In this document: piece by piece, positions 1 to 8,562 of the stretch | Layout: each line of letters starts with the position of its first letter | How positions within the stretch are numbered: the first letter of the stretch is position 1 | Source: Acidobacteriota bacterium | Lineage (GTDB): Bacteria > Acidobacteriota > Holophagae > Acanthopleuribacterales > Acanthopleuribacteraceae | Direction of reading: 5' to 3' | Length of the DNA stretch: 64,000 bases | Assembly: GCA_030066195.1 (NCBI GenBank) | Contig: JASJCB010000009.1 | Span: forward strand, 1 to 64,000 | Notes under the pieces: generated by a model | What the model saw: the letters and a program-made list of their open reading frames with translations, nothing else | What the model was told of the DNA's origin: nothing | Database searches by the model: none | Made by a program: the position numbers and the translations under genes

Positions 1-1646
1 ACCGACAATTCCCACAGACGGTCGCCGCAGATATAGGCCTTCCAGGGATCATCCGGATCGGCGGCCATGAAGGGAATCCAGTTGAACTGACCGTCCTCGG
101 GGAAATCCATATTGCAACACAAAAGGTCGTTCCCATCGCCGTTGCGTACGGAAACCAGCGTAAAACCCGGATAGTTGGAGAAGACGACATCGTGACTGCC
201 GTCAGCCGAAACCAGGTGGCCGTAATCGCCGCTGATCACCTGATCGAACTTGCTCAAGGAATCGCCGACGTTGGCGAACTGATAACCCTGGTCCTGCGTA
301 CCCGAGAGGATGCGCCCGGGGTCATCCTTGTCGGTGAGGATATCGTAGATCTGGTTGACGTTCATGCCGAAGAGCATGGCGTTGTTGAAGGTCTCGCCGC
401 CGTCCTCGGAATAATAGGTGCCGCCGTCGGTATTGACGAACAGCATCTCCCGACCGTCCGGCATGATGTGGAAGTTGAAGCCGGGGATATCGGCGTGCAG
501 ATAGATATCGGGGTTATCGTAGTACCACCACCATCGATGCACCTCCTCGAAGCTCATGCCGCCGTCGATGGAACGGTGGACCTCCACACCGCCGTGGAAC
601 AACAGGTTGGGATCGGTAATCGACGCTTCCAGGGAATGGAAATCACTCCAGAAATCATCGAAGACAGCGCCCATGGTCCAGTTAACGCCGCCGTCTTGTG
701 AAATATAGACCTGCCAGCCGTCATTACCCGCAATCGCCGCATAAAAAGTGGGGGCGCCGGCTTCCGAACCGGCCAGCACGCCGACCGTGTCCTCTAAGTC
801 CTCGGAAATGACGCCGACCACTTCCCAGTTGTCGCCGCGGTCATGGGTGACTTCCAGCTTGCCGTCGCCCAGCATGTAGAGCGGGCCGTCCTTGGTGCGG
901 TCGGTCCAGATATCGCCGTGACCGTCCACCGTCCGGATGCTGCCGAAGAACTCACCCCCGCTCAAGGAACGATACAGGCGCGATTCGCTCGCGCGGGGTT
1001 TGGAAGCCATGAACATCACCACCTGATCGCCCTCTTCCTCGCCGAGAATGCGCAAGCGGCCGCGAGCGGCGTTGATTTGCGTGAGCCCCGTGGATTCCTC
1101 CCAGGTCAAGCCGTTGTCCGTACTATAGTGAATCCTGCCGTCAGAGGCCTTCAACAACCTGCCGTCGGCCATTTGGGCCGCGTGATAGGCCCCGCCGTAA
1201 ATGCCGTCGCTTATGGGTTCCCAGTACAGGTGACCCGGATCGGGCGCGTTCTCCAAATCGGCGCGCCACAAGCCGCCCAGATCGGTGCCGACATAGATGG
1301 TCTTTTTGTCGTTGGACAATATTGACGAATGGGTGCGGCCGGCCTGGTTGGAAGAGCCGACCTCCAGCCAGTGACGCGTGCCCACATGGCCGTCCTTGGC
1401 AAGACGATTACGCGTACGCAGGTGCTGCTGCCAGTTGCCGCGCTCGATCTCGCGCCAATCGACACCGGGAGCCGCTCGGTGAATTTTTTCGAACCATTCG
1501 CGACGCGCCCGATGTTTATCGCTTTCGTCGCCGTAGCGGGCCACCTCGGTGGGGGCCGGTAAGGGGGTGGGTTCCTCTCGCGGAATGAGGAACAGGCACA
1601 GCGATGCCGCGCCCAGTAAGGCGAAAATGATAAAAAACCGTAACAT
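1..1646 (-). CDS. BNR/VPS10-type beta-propeller secreted protein (C-terminus cut by window edge)
   Basis: An open frame runs from an ATG at 1646 to the left edge without a stop, so about 548 residues are visible and the C-terminus is missing. A GGAGG lies 7 bases upstream of the ATG. The N-terminus MLRFFIIFALLGAASLCLFL is a membrane segment or uncleaved signal. The body has repeated BNR/Asp-box patterns (STDNGLTW, SQDGGVNW, SEDGGETF, SIDGGMSF) and propeller-style phrases such as IYVGTDLGGLWRA, typical of sortilin/VPS10-like or WD40/YVTN/BNR-like secreted proteins that are numerous in Acidobacteriota. The export signal places it outside the cytoplasm; its ligand or substrate cannot be inferred. 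It resembles the proteins at 11692-15252 and 19093-22278 in its repeats. Confidence 0.85.
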   Translation of the reverse strand, partial: MLRFFIIFALLGAASLCLFLIPREEPTPLPAPTEVARYGDESDKHRARREWFEKIHRAAPGVDWREIERGNWQQHLRTRNRLAKDGHVGTRHWLEVGSSNQAGRTHSSILSNDKKTIYVGTDLGGLWRADLENAPDPGHLYWEPISDGIYGGAYHAAQMADGRLLKASDGRIHYSTDNGLTWEESTGLTQINAARGRLRILGEEEGDQVVMFMASKPRASESRLYRSLSGGEFFGSIRTVDGHGDIWTDRTKDGPLYMLGDGKLEVTHDRGDNWEVVGVISEDLEDTVGVLAGSEAGAPTFYAAIAGNDGWQVYISQDGGVNWTMGAVFDDFWSDFHSLEASITDPNLLFHGGVEVHRSIDGGMSFEEVHRWWWYYDNPDIYLHADIPGFNFHIMPDGREMLFVNTDGGTYYSEDGGETFNNAMLFGMNVNQIYDILTDKDDPGRILSGTQDQGYQFANVGDSLSKFDQVISGDYGHLVSADGSHDVVFSNYPGFTLVSVRNGDGNDLLCCNMDFPEDGQFNWIPFMAADPDDPWKAYICGDRLWELS

Positions 1647-1972
1647 AAACGAATCCTCCGATGTGCTCTGGGATCGCCTCTCCTAGTGGATGATTGTACA
1701 TGATTTCGGTCGTTTATGCGTTTTTTACACCGACAACCATTCAGAGATCGGCCGGGTTTCGGCTCGGCGCAAGGCGCCCGTTTCAAAATATTGACGAGTC
1801 CCTCCTTCTGTTCCTCTCGTCTCTCCCGTGTGCGGCGCGTGTTACAATGCCGAAGTGAACCTTGGAAAGGGAACCGAGACCGGAACAGGGCGGGGCAAAC
1901 CCGTTACCGTGTTTTTGCGTTTAAGATGATGAGCATACCGGTTGCCGGTGGTGAGCGTGTGAAGGGGGTCTC
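1647..1972. other. Intergenic region between divergent secreted-protein genes
   Basis: About 325 bases separate the divergent BNR and VWFA-related genes, so promoters for both must lie here. A TACAAT hexamer at 1843-1848 could be a -10 for the rightward gene, but I see no convincing -35 in front of it. No RNA gene or repeat is recognised. Confidence 0.4.
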
Positions 1973-4171
1973 TTGAGGAATTTGCTGCTGCTACTGTTGT
2001 TGGCGTCCGCGTTGTCGGCCCATGCCCAAACGATCCAGGAACGGATGCGGGTGATTCTGCGGGAGGCGCGCGTTCATGTGTTGGACTCGGACGGCAACCC
2101 TGTGCGCGGCCTCACCAAGGACGACTTCATCCTCCGCGAAAACGGCGTCAGACAGAAGTTGACCTGGTTCCAGGAAGTCGACTATGAGAGCATGATCATG
2201 AAACCGGGTCAGATCATCCAAGAGGTCAATCGGCCGCGTCGCAACTCGGTGATCGTGTTGGATACCGCCGACATGGCCAAGGCGGATTTCGATGACCTGC
2301 TGGAAAGCGCGCGCAACTTCATCCGGGAGGAACTGGGACCTGACGATTTCGTCAAATTGGTGCAGTTGGACGAAAAGGCGACCTCGCTGACCCGCTTTAC
2401 CTCGGACAAGCAAACTCTGATCGAAGGTCTGGACAAGGCCGAATTCAAAGGTCGCCTGAAACGCGAAATCATCTCCATGGAAAACGAGATCGTAGAGCAG
2501 TTGCCCGAGTTCCAACGCGTGCAGAACGAGGTCCGGCGCTGGCAGAACATCGCCGACAGCAGTTCCGGTCAACAGCGCCAGAACGCCTTGAACGAGGTGG
2601 CTCGGTACGAGTCGATGCGCGATGCGATCGCCATGCAAATCGATCGTTCCGTGAGGGACAAGGAAATCACCAAAAGCACTCACTATCGCGGACACTACCT
2701 ACAAATGCAGAGCATTGTACGCATGCTGGCCCCCATGCAGGGCACCCGCTCCATCTTCCTGTTGAGCGGCGGTTTGTATCTGGAAGAAGACTCCGAGTAC
2801 CGCAATACCAAGGTCATGGCCGAACGCCTGGGTCGCTTGTTGAATACCTACAAGATAACCGTCTACGCCATTCAACAGGCCACGCGCAATCCTCCGGCCG
2901 AGGGCCAGTTGCAAATGACCAATGTGCCTATCAACATCAACTCCTTGCAGAATATGAGCAGCCTGTTGCAGGAATATTCCAAGAACTACGCGGGCAAACT
3001 TCGAAACCCGGCCAACACGGTTTTGGAGAACAATCGCCAATCCCAATTGGGTATCCGCGCCGCGGCCGAAGCGACCGGCGGCGTGTATAAGCGGGGTTTG
3101 CGTGCGAATATGGGCGATATGCTGCGCGAGGCCCGGCGCGCCTCGGCCCAGTTCTACACGCTGGGTTACCAGGTGGATGAAAATAACGCCGATCGACCCG
3201 CCGGCCTAAAAATAGAACTGACCGCGAACCAAGCCGGTTATACGCTCCATTACGGCGACGAATTCGCCCGCGATATTCCCTACCGCAAGCTGGAACCCGA
3301 TGAGCAGGAGGTCAACTTCAAGGCCGATCTGCTTTACGCCAATATTCGCCGCGATGACCTGAGCGCGGAGTGGGACTATTACCTGTTCGGTAATCGGAGC
3401 ACGGGTTACAAGATTCCGGTCACCGGGCTGGTGCCGCACAACGAACGCCACAAGGAATTCGATATCGGTTTCGCCGCCTTGGACGAATTCCGCGAACCGT
3501 TGGACTTCTCCTATACCAGTCTGAAGAGCGTGCCCGAGGGCAAGCGGCTTGAATTTTACGATGTGCTGTTGACGGAAACCCGTCCCCGCTACATCCGCTT
3601 TGCCGTCCGCAACCTGGCCAATGACGAATACAGTATCCACGAGATCATGCTGCCGCCGCCGCGCGCCCCCGAGGACGGGCCTCATCTAAGCGATCTGTTG
3701 CTCTCCTACAACGCGGGCAAGACCTTGCCGCTGAACATGCTGCGCAAGCGCAGCTACGAAAGCAAGGAAAAGAAACGCTATAAAAAGGCCGGGGCCGAGT
3801 CGGGCCATGCACAAAGGGTGCGTGAGGACCCGTTGCGCGTGGGTAACCGCGATTACCGGCCCAACGGCATTGCCCGCTTCAGCGCACCGAAATTCGTAGA
3901 CGTCTTCTTCCAACTCCAGAATTTCACCGACAACGATCCCAAACTGTTCCTCTCATTCCTGGTGCGGACCGAGGAGGGCATCTTCGGCCCGGTGATGGAA
4001 ATGGTTTCCCAGAGCCGTGTGGATGCCGAGACCTTGTTCTATCACTGCCGCTTGGACATGTCCAACGTCAAGCCGGGTTTCTACGACATCTGGCTGCGCG
4101 TGGTCGACCAAAAAACCAAATTGGAATTGAAAAGCACCCACTCTCTGGAGATTACGGACCCTGCGAGTTGA
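1973..4171 (+). CDS. Secreted VWFA-related (acidobacterial-type) domain protein
   Basis: A 732-residue exported protein with a clear signal peptide (RNLLLLLLLASALSAHAQ). The start is a TTG at 1973, preceded by a GGGGG tract; an upstream GTG quickly meets a stop. The N-terminal half has the layout of the VWFA-related domain family found mostly in Acidobacteriota: VLDSDGNPVRGLTKDDFILRENG, then NSVIVLDTADM at the place of the MIDAS strand, DDFVKLVQL, and RSIFLLSGGLYLEE. The MIDAS sequence DTADM departs from DxSxS, so metal binding is doubtful. A helical, charged insert (roughly residues 165-235) interrupts the domain. The C-terminal half is beta-rich and unassigned. It converges on the propeller gene at 4193. 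Probably an adhesion or surface protein; its partner is unknown. Confidence 0.85.
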   Translation: MRNLLLLLLLASALSAHAQTIQERMRVILREARVHVLDSDGNPVRGLTKDDFILRENGVRQKLTWFQEVDYESMIMKPGQIIQEVNRPRRNSVIVLDTADMAKADFDDLLESARNFIREELGPDDFVKLVQLDEKATSLTRFTSDKQTLIEGLDKAEFKGRLKREIISMENEIVEQLPEFQRVQNEVRRWQNIADSSSGQQRQNALNEVARYESMRDAIAMQIDRSVRDKEITKSTHYRGHYLQMQSIVRMLAPMQGTRSIFLLSGGLYLEEDSEYRNTKVMAERLGRLLNTYKITVYAIQQATRNPPAEGQLQMTNVPININSLQNMSSLLQEYSKNYAGKLRNPANTVLENNRQSQLGIRAAAEATGGVYKRGLRANMGDMLREARRASAQFYTLGYQVDENNADRPAGLKIELTANQAGYTLHYGDEFARDIPYRKLEPDEQEVNFKADLLYANIRRDDLSAEWDYYLFGNRSTGYKIPVTGLVPHNERHKEFDIGFAALDEFREPLDFSYTSLKSVPEGKRLEFYDVLLTETRPRYIRFAVRNLANDEYSIHEIMLPPPRAPEDGPHLSDLLLSYNAGKTLPLNMLRKRSYESKEKKRYKKAGAESGHAQRVREDPLRVGNRDYRPNGIARFSAPKFVDVFFQLQNFTDNDPKLFLSFLVRTEEGIFGPVMEMVSQSRVDAETLFYHCRLDMSNVKPGFYDIWLRVVDQKTKLELKSTHSLEITDPAS

Positions 4172-4192
4172 CTGCACCGATTTTACTTTGCC

Positions 4193-5269
4193 TTACTTCG
4201 TCAGGTTCAACTCGACCACGGAGAAGTCGCCTTCTTCACTGCTCACCAGGCCGATGACCCTGCCGTTGCGAGCCAGGATTCGGGTGTCCTCGGGATACCG
4301 ATAGGCGCCGCGTTTGACGGGTTTCCCGCTCTTGGAGTTGGAAAGCGTGTAGGTCCCTTCAGAGAAACCGAAGGCGATGCCCTGCGTGCCGCCCATGGCG
4401 TGTGAGAAGAACAGGGTTTGGTCCTTAAGCCGGGTGAATTGGCAGAAATAAGCCTTGTTATGTTCGAAATTGATCTTCAGGGTGGGAATATCCTTGAACC
4501 CCGCCCGTTGGCCGTTCATGGCCGTAAAGCTGATGCGCGAATAGAGGGCCTGTTCTTCATCCGTGGGTTTGGCGGTGGGAATCTGGTACCGCTGTTGACC
4601 GATGATCATGCCCTTTTTGTCGATCTGGTGCAAGATCGGTTCGGCGCCGTAGCCGAACCAATAGGTGCCGTCCGCGCCTTCTTGGATATCGATATCGGCC
4701 CCGTAGGCCTTGATGGTGGTTCTGTTGCTGCCCTCCACGGGAGCCAGGATCATGTCGTTGGGCCATTGTTTGAGCGTGGAGAGTTCCTTGCCCTCGCCGT
4801 CGGCCAGGACTACCTTCATGACGATATCGGTGGCGCTGTTGGCCGCCATGGTTGCGAATAGGAACAGGTTGGTATCCAGAACCGCGAAGTTGCGCGCCAT
4901 GCGGTAATTGGTTTTGAACGAGGATAGGTATTTGCCGTCCAAATCGAACACGTTCATCTGGCCGTTGCGGCAAAAGACGTAGGCCTTGCCCCCGGTAACC
5001 TGGATTTTATAGGGGAAGAATAGTTCACCCGGGCCTTGACCCTGCTTGCCGAACATGCCGGACCATTGACCGTCAGCCTTCCAAATCTGGACATTGTGGT
5101 TGCCCTGATCCACGACGTACAGCCGACCGTCCTCGGAGAAGTCGAAGCTATAGGGCATTCTCATGAATGCGTCCTCATTCACCTCCGCGGGATCTTGGAA
5201 GGTGCGCAGCACGGTCATGCCGCCCTCCGGGGCACTGCCGAGAATTAGAAAAGCAAACAGGGAAAACAT
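4193..5269 (-). CDS. Secreted NHL/6-bladed beta-propeller protein
   Basis: A 358-residue protein. The ATG at 5269 is preferred because GGAGG ends 6 bases before it, and the resulting N-terminus MFSLFAFLILGSA is a good signal peptide; an in-frame ATG at 5293 would add eight residues. The body has NHL-like blades: MPYSFDFSEDGRLYVVDQGN with NVQIWKADG, and GKQGQGPGELFFP, a phrase typical of the 6-bladed propeller family found beside sensor and peptidase genes in Bacteroidota and Acidobacteriota. Predicted location is the periplasm or cell surface, with a binding rather than catalytic role. The lipoprotein at 42618-43700 shows the same general style (RQGDGPGEH), so the two may be distant paralogues. 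Confidence 0.75.
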   Translation of the reverse strand: MFSLFAFLILGSAPEGGMTVLRTFQDPAEVNEDAFMRMPYSFDFSEDGRLYVVDQGNHNVQIWKADGQWSGMFGKQGQGPGELFFPYKIQVTGGKAYVFCRNGQMNVFDLDGKYLSSFKTNYRMARNFAVLDTNLFLFATMAANSATDIVMKVVLADGEGKELSTLKQWPNDMILAPVEGSNRTTIKAYGADIDIQEGADGTYWFGYGAEPILHQIDKKGMIIGQQRYQIPTAKPTDEEQALYSRISFTAMNGQRAGFKDIPTLKINFEHNKAYFCQFTRLKDQTLFFSHAMGGTQGIAFGFSEGTYTLSNSKSGKPVKRGAYRYPEDTRILARNGRVIGLVSSEEGDFSVVELNLTK

Positions 5270-5428
5270 GAAGAACCTCCGCGAGTCGGTCAAACCGTCG
5301 ATATCATCCGATACGCATCATAGCCGAGTTTATTCATACCGAACAGAATAAAGCGGTTTCTTTTCTCGATGAGTTTCCTCTTGTACCCGGGTGCGGTGAG
5401 ATAAATTCCACCGGCTCGGCTCGGAGAA

Positions 5429-6658
5429 TTATTGCTGAGCGGCGGCTTGGGGTTCGCCGCTCAGCAGGGCGACGATTTCTTTTTGTTTCAGCGACCGGGC
5501 CAGGGATAGCGGACTGGTGCCCAGGTAGTTGGTTTTGTGGGGATCGGCTCCGTATTCCAGCAATAGCTCGATGCGGTCGGGCCGTTTGGCCAGCACCGCT
5601 GTCATCAATACCGAGTTGCCCTCGTAGTCGGCGCCGTTCACATCGGCGCCGCGGCTGATGAGGTCGGCCATAAAGGGCGCGTCCCCGTAGTGCACGGCCA
5701 ACAGCAACGCCGTACGACCCTGTTCGTCGCGGGCATTGGGATCGGCGCCCCGGTGCAAGTAATTGACAGCCTTGCCGATGTTGCCCTTTTTGATTGCCGC
5801 GATGAAGGTTTCATTCAGGTTCTCGACCTTTTCATCAACCTTTTGTTGATCCAAAAGGGCCGCGGACATGGTCATTTCCAGGGAGCCCTTGTCGCGCAGA
5901 CTCTCGATAACGCCGCGCGCCGTCTCGCGGATTTTTTTGGACGGATGATTCAGGTCGCGTTCGAACAAGGCCTGCTTGCCCTCGAAATCGGATTGAGCCA
6001 GGGTGAGGACGGTTTTCAGGTGCAGGTCTTCATCGTCGATCTCGAACAGCGGCAACACGGATTCAATCAGTTCAGGCGCTTTTTTCAGGCTGAGCGACAT
6101 GACCAACTCTCCCAGTACCCCGGGATCTTTCTCGCGTCTGAGAATCCCGGCCAGGTCGTCGGCGAACCTGTTTTGATCGATACTGGTAACCGCCACGGCC
6201 GCTTTCTCGCGAACTTTCGGCGACTTCGACCGGTTGAGCACGCGCAGGATCAATTCATCCGTGTTGCGCGTTCGCTGGACCTGGAAATACATGACCATCA
6301 GGCCGTGATCGTCCTCGCTGAGTTTCTTTTCGAACATGGGCCAACGCTTGCGAACCCAGTAAGGATGGGTCTGAACCATCAGGTAGAGCAACGCCTCGCG
6401 GCAAATGCCCCGGCTCTCCTGGATCCGCTCGAACAACACCTTGGGTTCCCAGGGGTCCCGGTAGTACTCGTCCATGAAGTTGTTGCGGTAGACATACATC
6501 TTCCCGGTGGGACTTTCTTCGAAACGTTTCTGTTCTTTGATACAGATCTTCTCCAGAAGATCGGGTTCGCGAACATCGGCAACCGGCGTTTTCCTGACGC
6601 AGGCTACCGTCAACAGCAGGGCGAGGGCCGCGAGGGCCCCCAAGCTTCGGGTCGGCAT
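5429..6658 (-). CDS. Ankyrin-repeat lipoprotein with HEAT-like region
   Basis: A 409-residue lipoprotein. The ATG at 6658 lies one base after the stop of the M56 gene and has an AGGGGAG site about 10 bases upstream; a GTG at 6685 inside the preceding gene is less likely. The signal peptide ends in the lipobox LLTVAC. Residues of the middle third have paired-helix HEAT-like repeats (SPKVREKAAVAVTSI, SKKIRETARGVIESL). The C-terminal third has about four ankyrin repeats (LHRGADPNARDEQGRTALLL, GADVNGADYEGNSVLMTAV, GADPHKTNYLGTSPLSLA). It is the last gene of the blaI/M56 operon, so it is probably controlled by BlaI. A role as a periplasmic protein-binding scaffold is inferred from the repeats only. 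Confidence 0.85.
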   Translation of the reverse strand: MPTRSLGALAALALLLTVACVRKTPVADVREPDLLEKICIKEQKRFEESPTGKMYVYRNNFMDEYYRDPWEPKVLFERIQESRGICREALLYLMVQTHPYWVRKRWPMFEKKLSEDDHGLMVMYFQVQRTRNTDELILRVLNRSKSPKVREKAAVAVTSIDQNRFADDLAGILRREKDPGVLGELVMSLSLKKAPELIESVLPLFEIDDEDLHLKTVLTLAQSDFEGKQALFERDLNHPSKKIRETARGVIESLRDKGSLEMTMSAALLDQQKVDEKVENLNETFIAAIKKGNIGKAVNYLHRGADPNARDEQGRTALLLAVHYGDAPFMADLISRGADVNGADYEGNSVLMTAVLAKRPDRIELLLEYGADPHKTNYLGTSPLSLARSLKQKEIVALLSGEPQAAAQQ

Positions 6659-6659
6659 C

Positions 6660-7907
6660 TTACTGTTGCTCCCCTTCAGCTTCACTTTTTATGAGCACGA
6701 AATCGATCTTCACATGCATGCGCACATCCACGGTTTTGCCCTGGTGCTCCGCGGGCACGAATTCCCAATGCTTGAACGCGGTTACCGCTGCCTTGCCCAT
6801 GCCGTAACCCTCGGGTTTGGACTTTTTGATTTCGATGTCATCGATGCTTCCGTCCCCGCGGAGGATGCCCTCCAGGATGACATAACCTGATACCTTGTCT
6901 TTGACAGCCGCTTTAGGGTATTTAGGTGTAACTTTCTTGGTGAAAATGGGAACTCGGTCAACCTTGCCCACATCCAGCACATCGGCTTGTGCGGGTTCGG
7001 GGATAACCTTGTCCTGATTTCCGGCGAACAAGGCCAGTGAGGCAGTGGTCAATAAAAGTAGGGAAACGATATGGCGACACTTCATTTCTGATCTCCTTTC
7101 AAGTGATTGGATCCGTAACATATTGGACCGCACCGGCCCGCCCAGGCCCGCGGCCAGGCGGGTTCCGGGTAGAAAGCCGTGGTCTGCCAACAAAAGGGCG
7201 GCCAGGTCGGCGCGATACTGTTTGGGGGTCAACAGGTTGCTGCATGTCTCGTCACAGGAGCGCTCCAGGTCGAGGCGGGCGTTTGCGGCCAGAAGGCGGG
7301 CAAGCGGATTCCACCAGAAGAGGCGTTCCAGAAAGGTGACCCAACCCAGCACGAGATTGTCCCGACGCGAGGCGTGCACCGCCTCGTGACACAGGACTCC
7401 AGCCAGTTCGGGCGTTTCCAGGTGGCTATCGCCGACCCAGATACACGGGCGCAGCAACCCGCTGACGGCAGCACCGGCGTGTCCGGGCCAAACCCGAATG
7501 TGAGGTGCACGGCGCTGAAGGGATTTGGGAAGAAGGCGCGCCAGATGGGGCGCCGGGTAGGATTCACACAGCATTGAGGCGCGGCGGCGGCAGTTGGCGT
7601 GCAGGTCGACGGCAAATCGCATCAAGCCGAAACCCAAAACACAAGCAAGCAGCCACAATCCCCAGTTCACGGCTTGCGGCGAAGCAACGGTGACGTCAGG
7701 GCCGGTTCCCACGACAGCCGGCAAAAAAGTGAGCGGCGTCGCGGTAACCGGGGCTTCGAAGCGAAGCATCTGCACGGGCAGGCACCAGGCGGTCAGGGCA
7801 ATAACGGCGGGCCACAGCCGAATCTTGGCAGGGGCGGTCCGCAAGGAAGCCATAACCGCCAGGACCAATACGGACAAGCAGGCATTCAGGGTAAACCACA
7901 TCATCAT
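6660..7907 (-). CDS. BlaR1/MecR1-type M56 membrane peptidase with C-terminal TonB domain
   Basis: A 415-residue membrane protein beginning at the ATG at 7907, which overlaps the blaI stop (ATGA); GGAGG precedes it by 7 bases. The first of three consecutive ATGs is taken. It has several N-terminal membrane helices, then the M56 zinc motif HEAVH near residues 174-178 with ESCDET-like sequence downstream (LERSCDETCSNLLTPKQYRADL). A further membrane segment (IVSLLLLTTASLALFAG) is followed by a TonB C-terminal domain, residues about 325-410 (VTPKYPKAAVKDKVSGYVIL, FVPAEHQGKTVDVRM). In the BlaR1 family, sensing activates the peptidase, which leads to loss of the BlaI repressor. The TonB domain replaces the beta-lactam sensor domain, so the signal is likely not a beta-lactam. 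Confidence 0.88.
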   Translation of the reverse strand: MMMWFTLNACLSVLVLAVMASLRTAPAKIRLWPAVIALTAWCLPVQMLRFEAPVTATPLTFLPAVVGTGPDVTVASPQAVNWGLWLLACVLGFGLMRFAVDLHANCRRRASMLCESYPAPHLARLLPKSLQRRAPHIRVWPGHAGAAVSGLLRPCIWVGDSHLETPELAGVLCHEAVHASRRDNLVLGWVTFLERLFWWNPLARLLAANARLDLERSCDETCSNLLTPKQYRADLAALLLADHGFLPGTRLAAGLGGPVRSNMLRIQSLERRSEMKCRHIVSLLLLTTASLALFAGNQDKVIPEPAQADVLDVGKVDRVPIFTKKVTPKYPKAAVKDKVSGYVILEGILRGDGSIDDIEIKKSKPEGYGMGKAAVTAFKHWEFVPAEHQGKTVDVRMHVKIDFVLIKSEAEGEQQ

Positions 7908-8299
7908 TTGCCGGCCTCCAGGTCTTTCTTGCGTTCTTCGAGCAAACCTTCCAGGTAGCTGATGTCGTCCATGGTCAGGTCTTCCTTCTGCAAGACATGG
8001 CTCATCAGCGGGCGAACCTTGCCGCCGAACATACGGTCCATGAAATCGGCGACCAGGGAACCCGCCACATCCTCCTTCTGAATGGCGGCAGCCCACAAGA
8101 TCGTACGGCCGTAGGTGCGTACGCGGCGAATCGCGCCCTTCTCTTCCAGCCGGTCGAAGATGGTCTTGACGGAGGAGTAGGAAATCTTGCGGTTGGCGGC
8201 GATCAGCTTGTGCACGTCGGGAGCGATGATCTCGCCGTTGTCCCAGATGCACTGCATCACTTCCAGTTCGAAGTTGGAGAGTTTGATCTTCTTGGGCAT
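7904..8299 (-). CDS. blaI: BlaI/MecI-family transcriptional repressor
   Basis: A 131-residue winged-helix repressor. The ATG at 8299 follows GAGGTG with proper spacing; an upstream ATG at 8323 would add eight unrelated residues. The sequence is classic for the family: LSNFELEVMQCIWDNGEIIA, then KISYSSVKTIFDRLEEKGAI as the recognition helix and wing, and a C-terminal dimerisation helix with the MFGG and LEGLLEERKK features. It is the first gene of a three-gene operon with the M56-TonB protease and the ankyrin lipoprotein. An inverted repeat between the -35 and -10 of its own promoter (8344-8360) is the expected autoregulatory operator. In this family the repressor is inactivated by cleavage after the M56 partner is triggered. 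Confidence 0.93.
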   Translation of the reverse strand: MPKKIKLSNFELEVMQCIWDNGEIIAPDVHKLIAANRKISYSSVKTIFDRLEEKGAIRRVRTYGRTILWAAAIQKEDVAGSLVADFMDRMFGGKVRPLMSHVLQKEDLTMDDISYLEGLLEERKKDLEAGK

Positions 8300-8340
8300 G
8301 GTCACCTCGGTTTGCCACAACAAGCGGTCTCAATGCCACA

Positions 8341-8369
8341 AATGTAGTTTTAAGAACTACGGATGTCAA
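8341..8369 (-). promoter_or_regulatory. blaI operon promoter with embedded inverted-repeat operator
   Basis: On the minus strand TTGACA (8369-8364) and TACATT (8346-8341) are separated by exactly 17 bases. The spacer holds an inverted repeat, GTAGTT-N5-AACTAC (8344-8360). A repressor bound there would block RNA polymerase. GTAGT-type half sites match what is known of BlaI/MecI operators in general. The promoter lies about 45 bases upstream of the blaI start. Confidence 0.75.
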
Positions 8370-8562
8370 GATAGAAGTGATGTTCTTTGCGCACCTTTTA
8401 CGGTGCGTTTACCCCGGCGACTCGATCATCCGGGGTTTTCCTGAGCAAGCGACGAATTTGGCGCCGAGTAAGTAAGCACCCTGGAGAGCGCCGAAAAAAT
8501 TGCATTTTTACCGATCCATTTGCGCTTAGAATACAAGAGGACCCCACGTCTTTGGAGTGCCC

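Noticed and set aside
6660..8299. Beta-lactam resistance module
   Set aside because: BlaI and M56 are present, but there is no beta-lactamase or penicillin-binding sensor domain; the TonB ending points to another signal.
6660..8369. A 569-residue leftward frame that would fuse 154 extra residues to the M56 protein
   Set aside because: The extra part is the out-of-frame shadow of blaI; the ATG at 7907 overlaps the blaI stop and has a good ribosome binding site.
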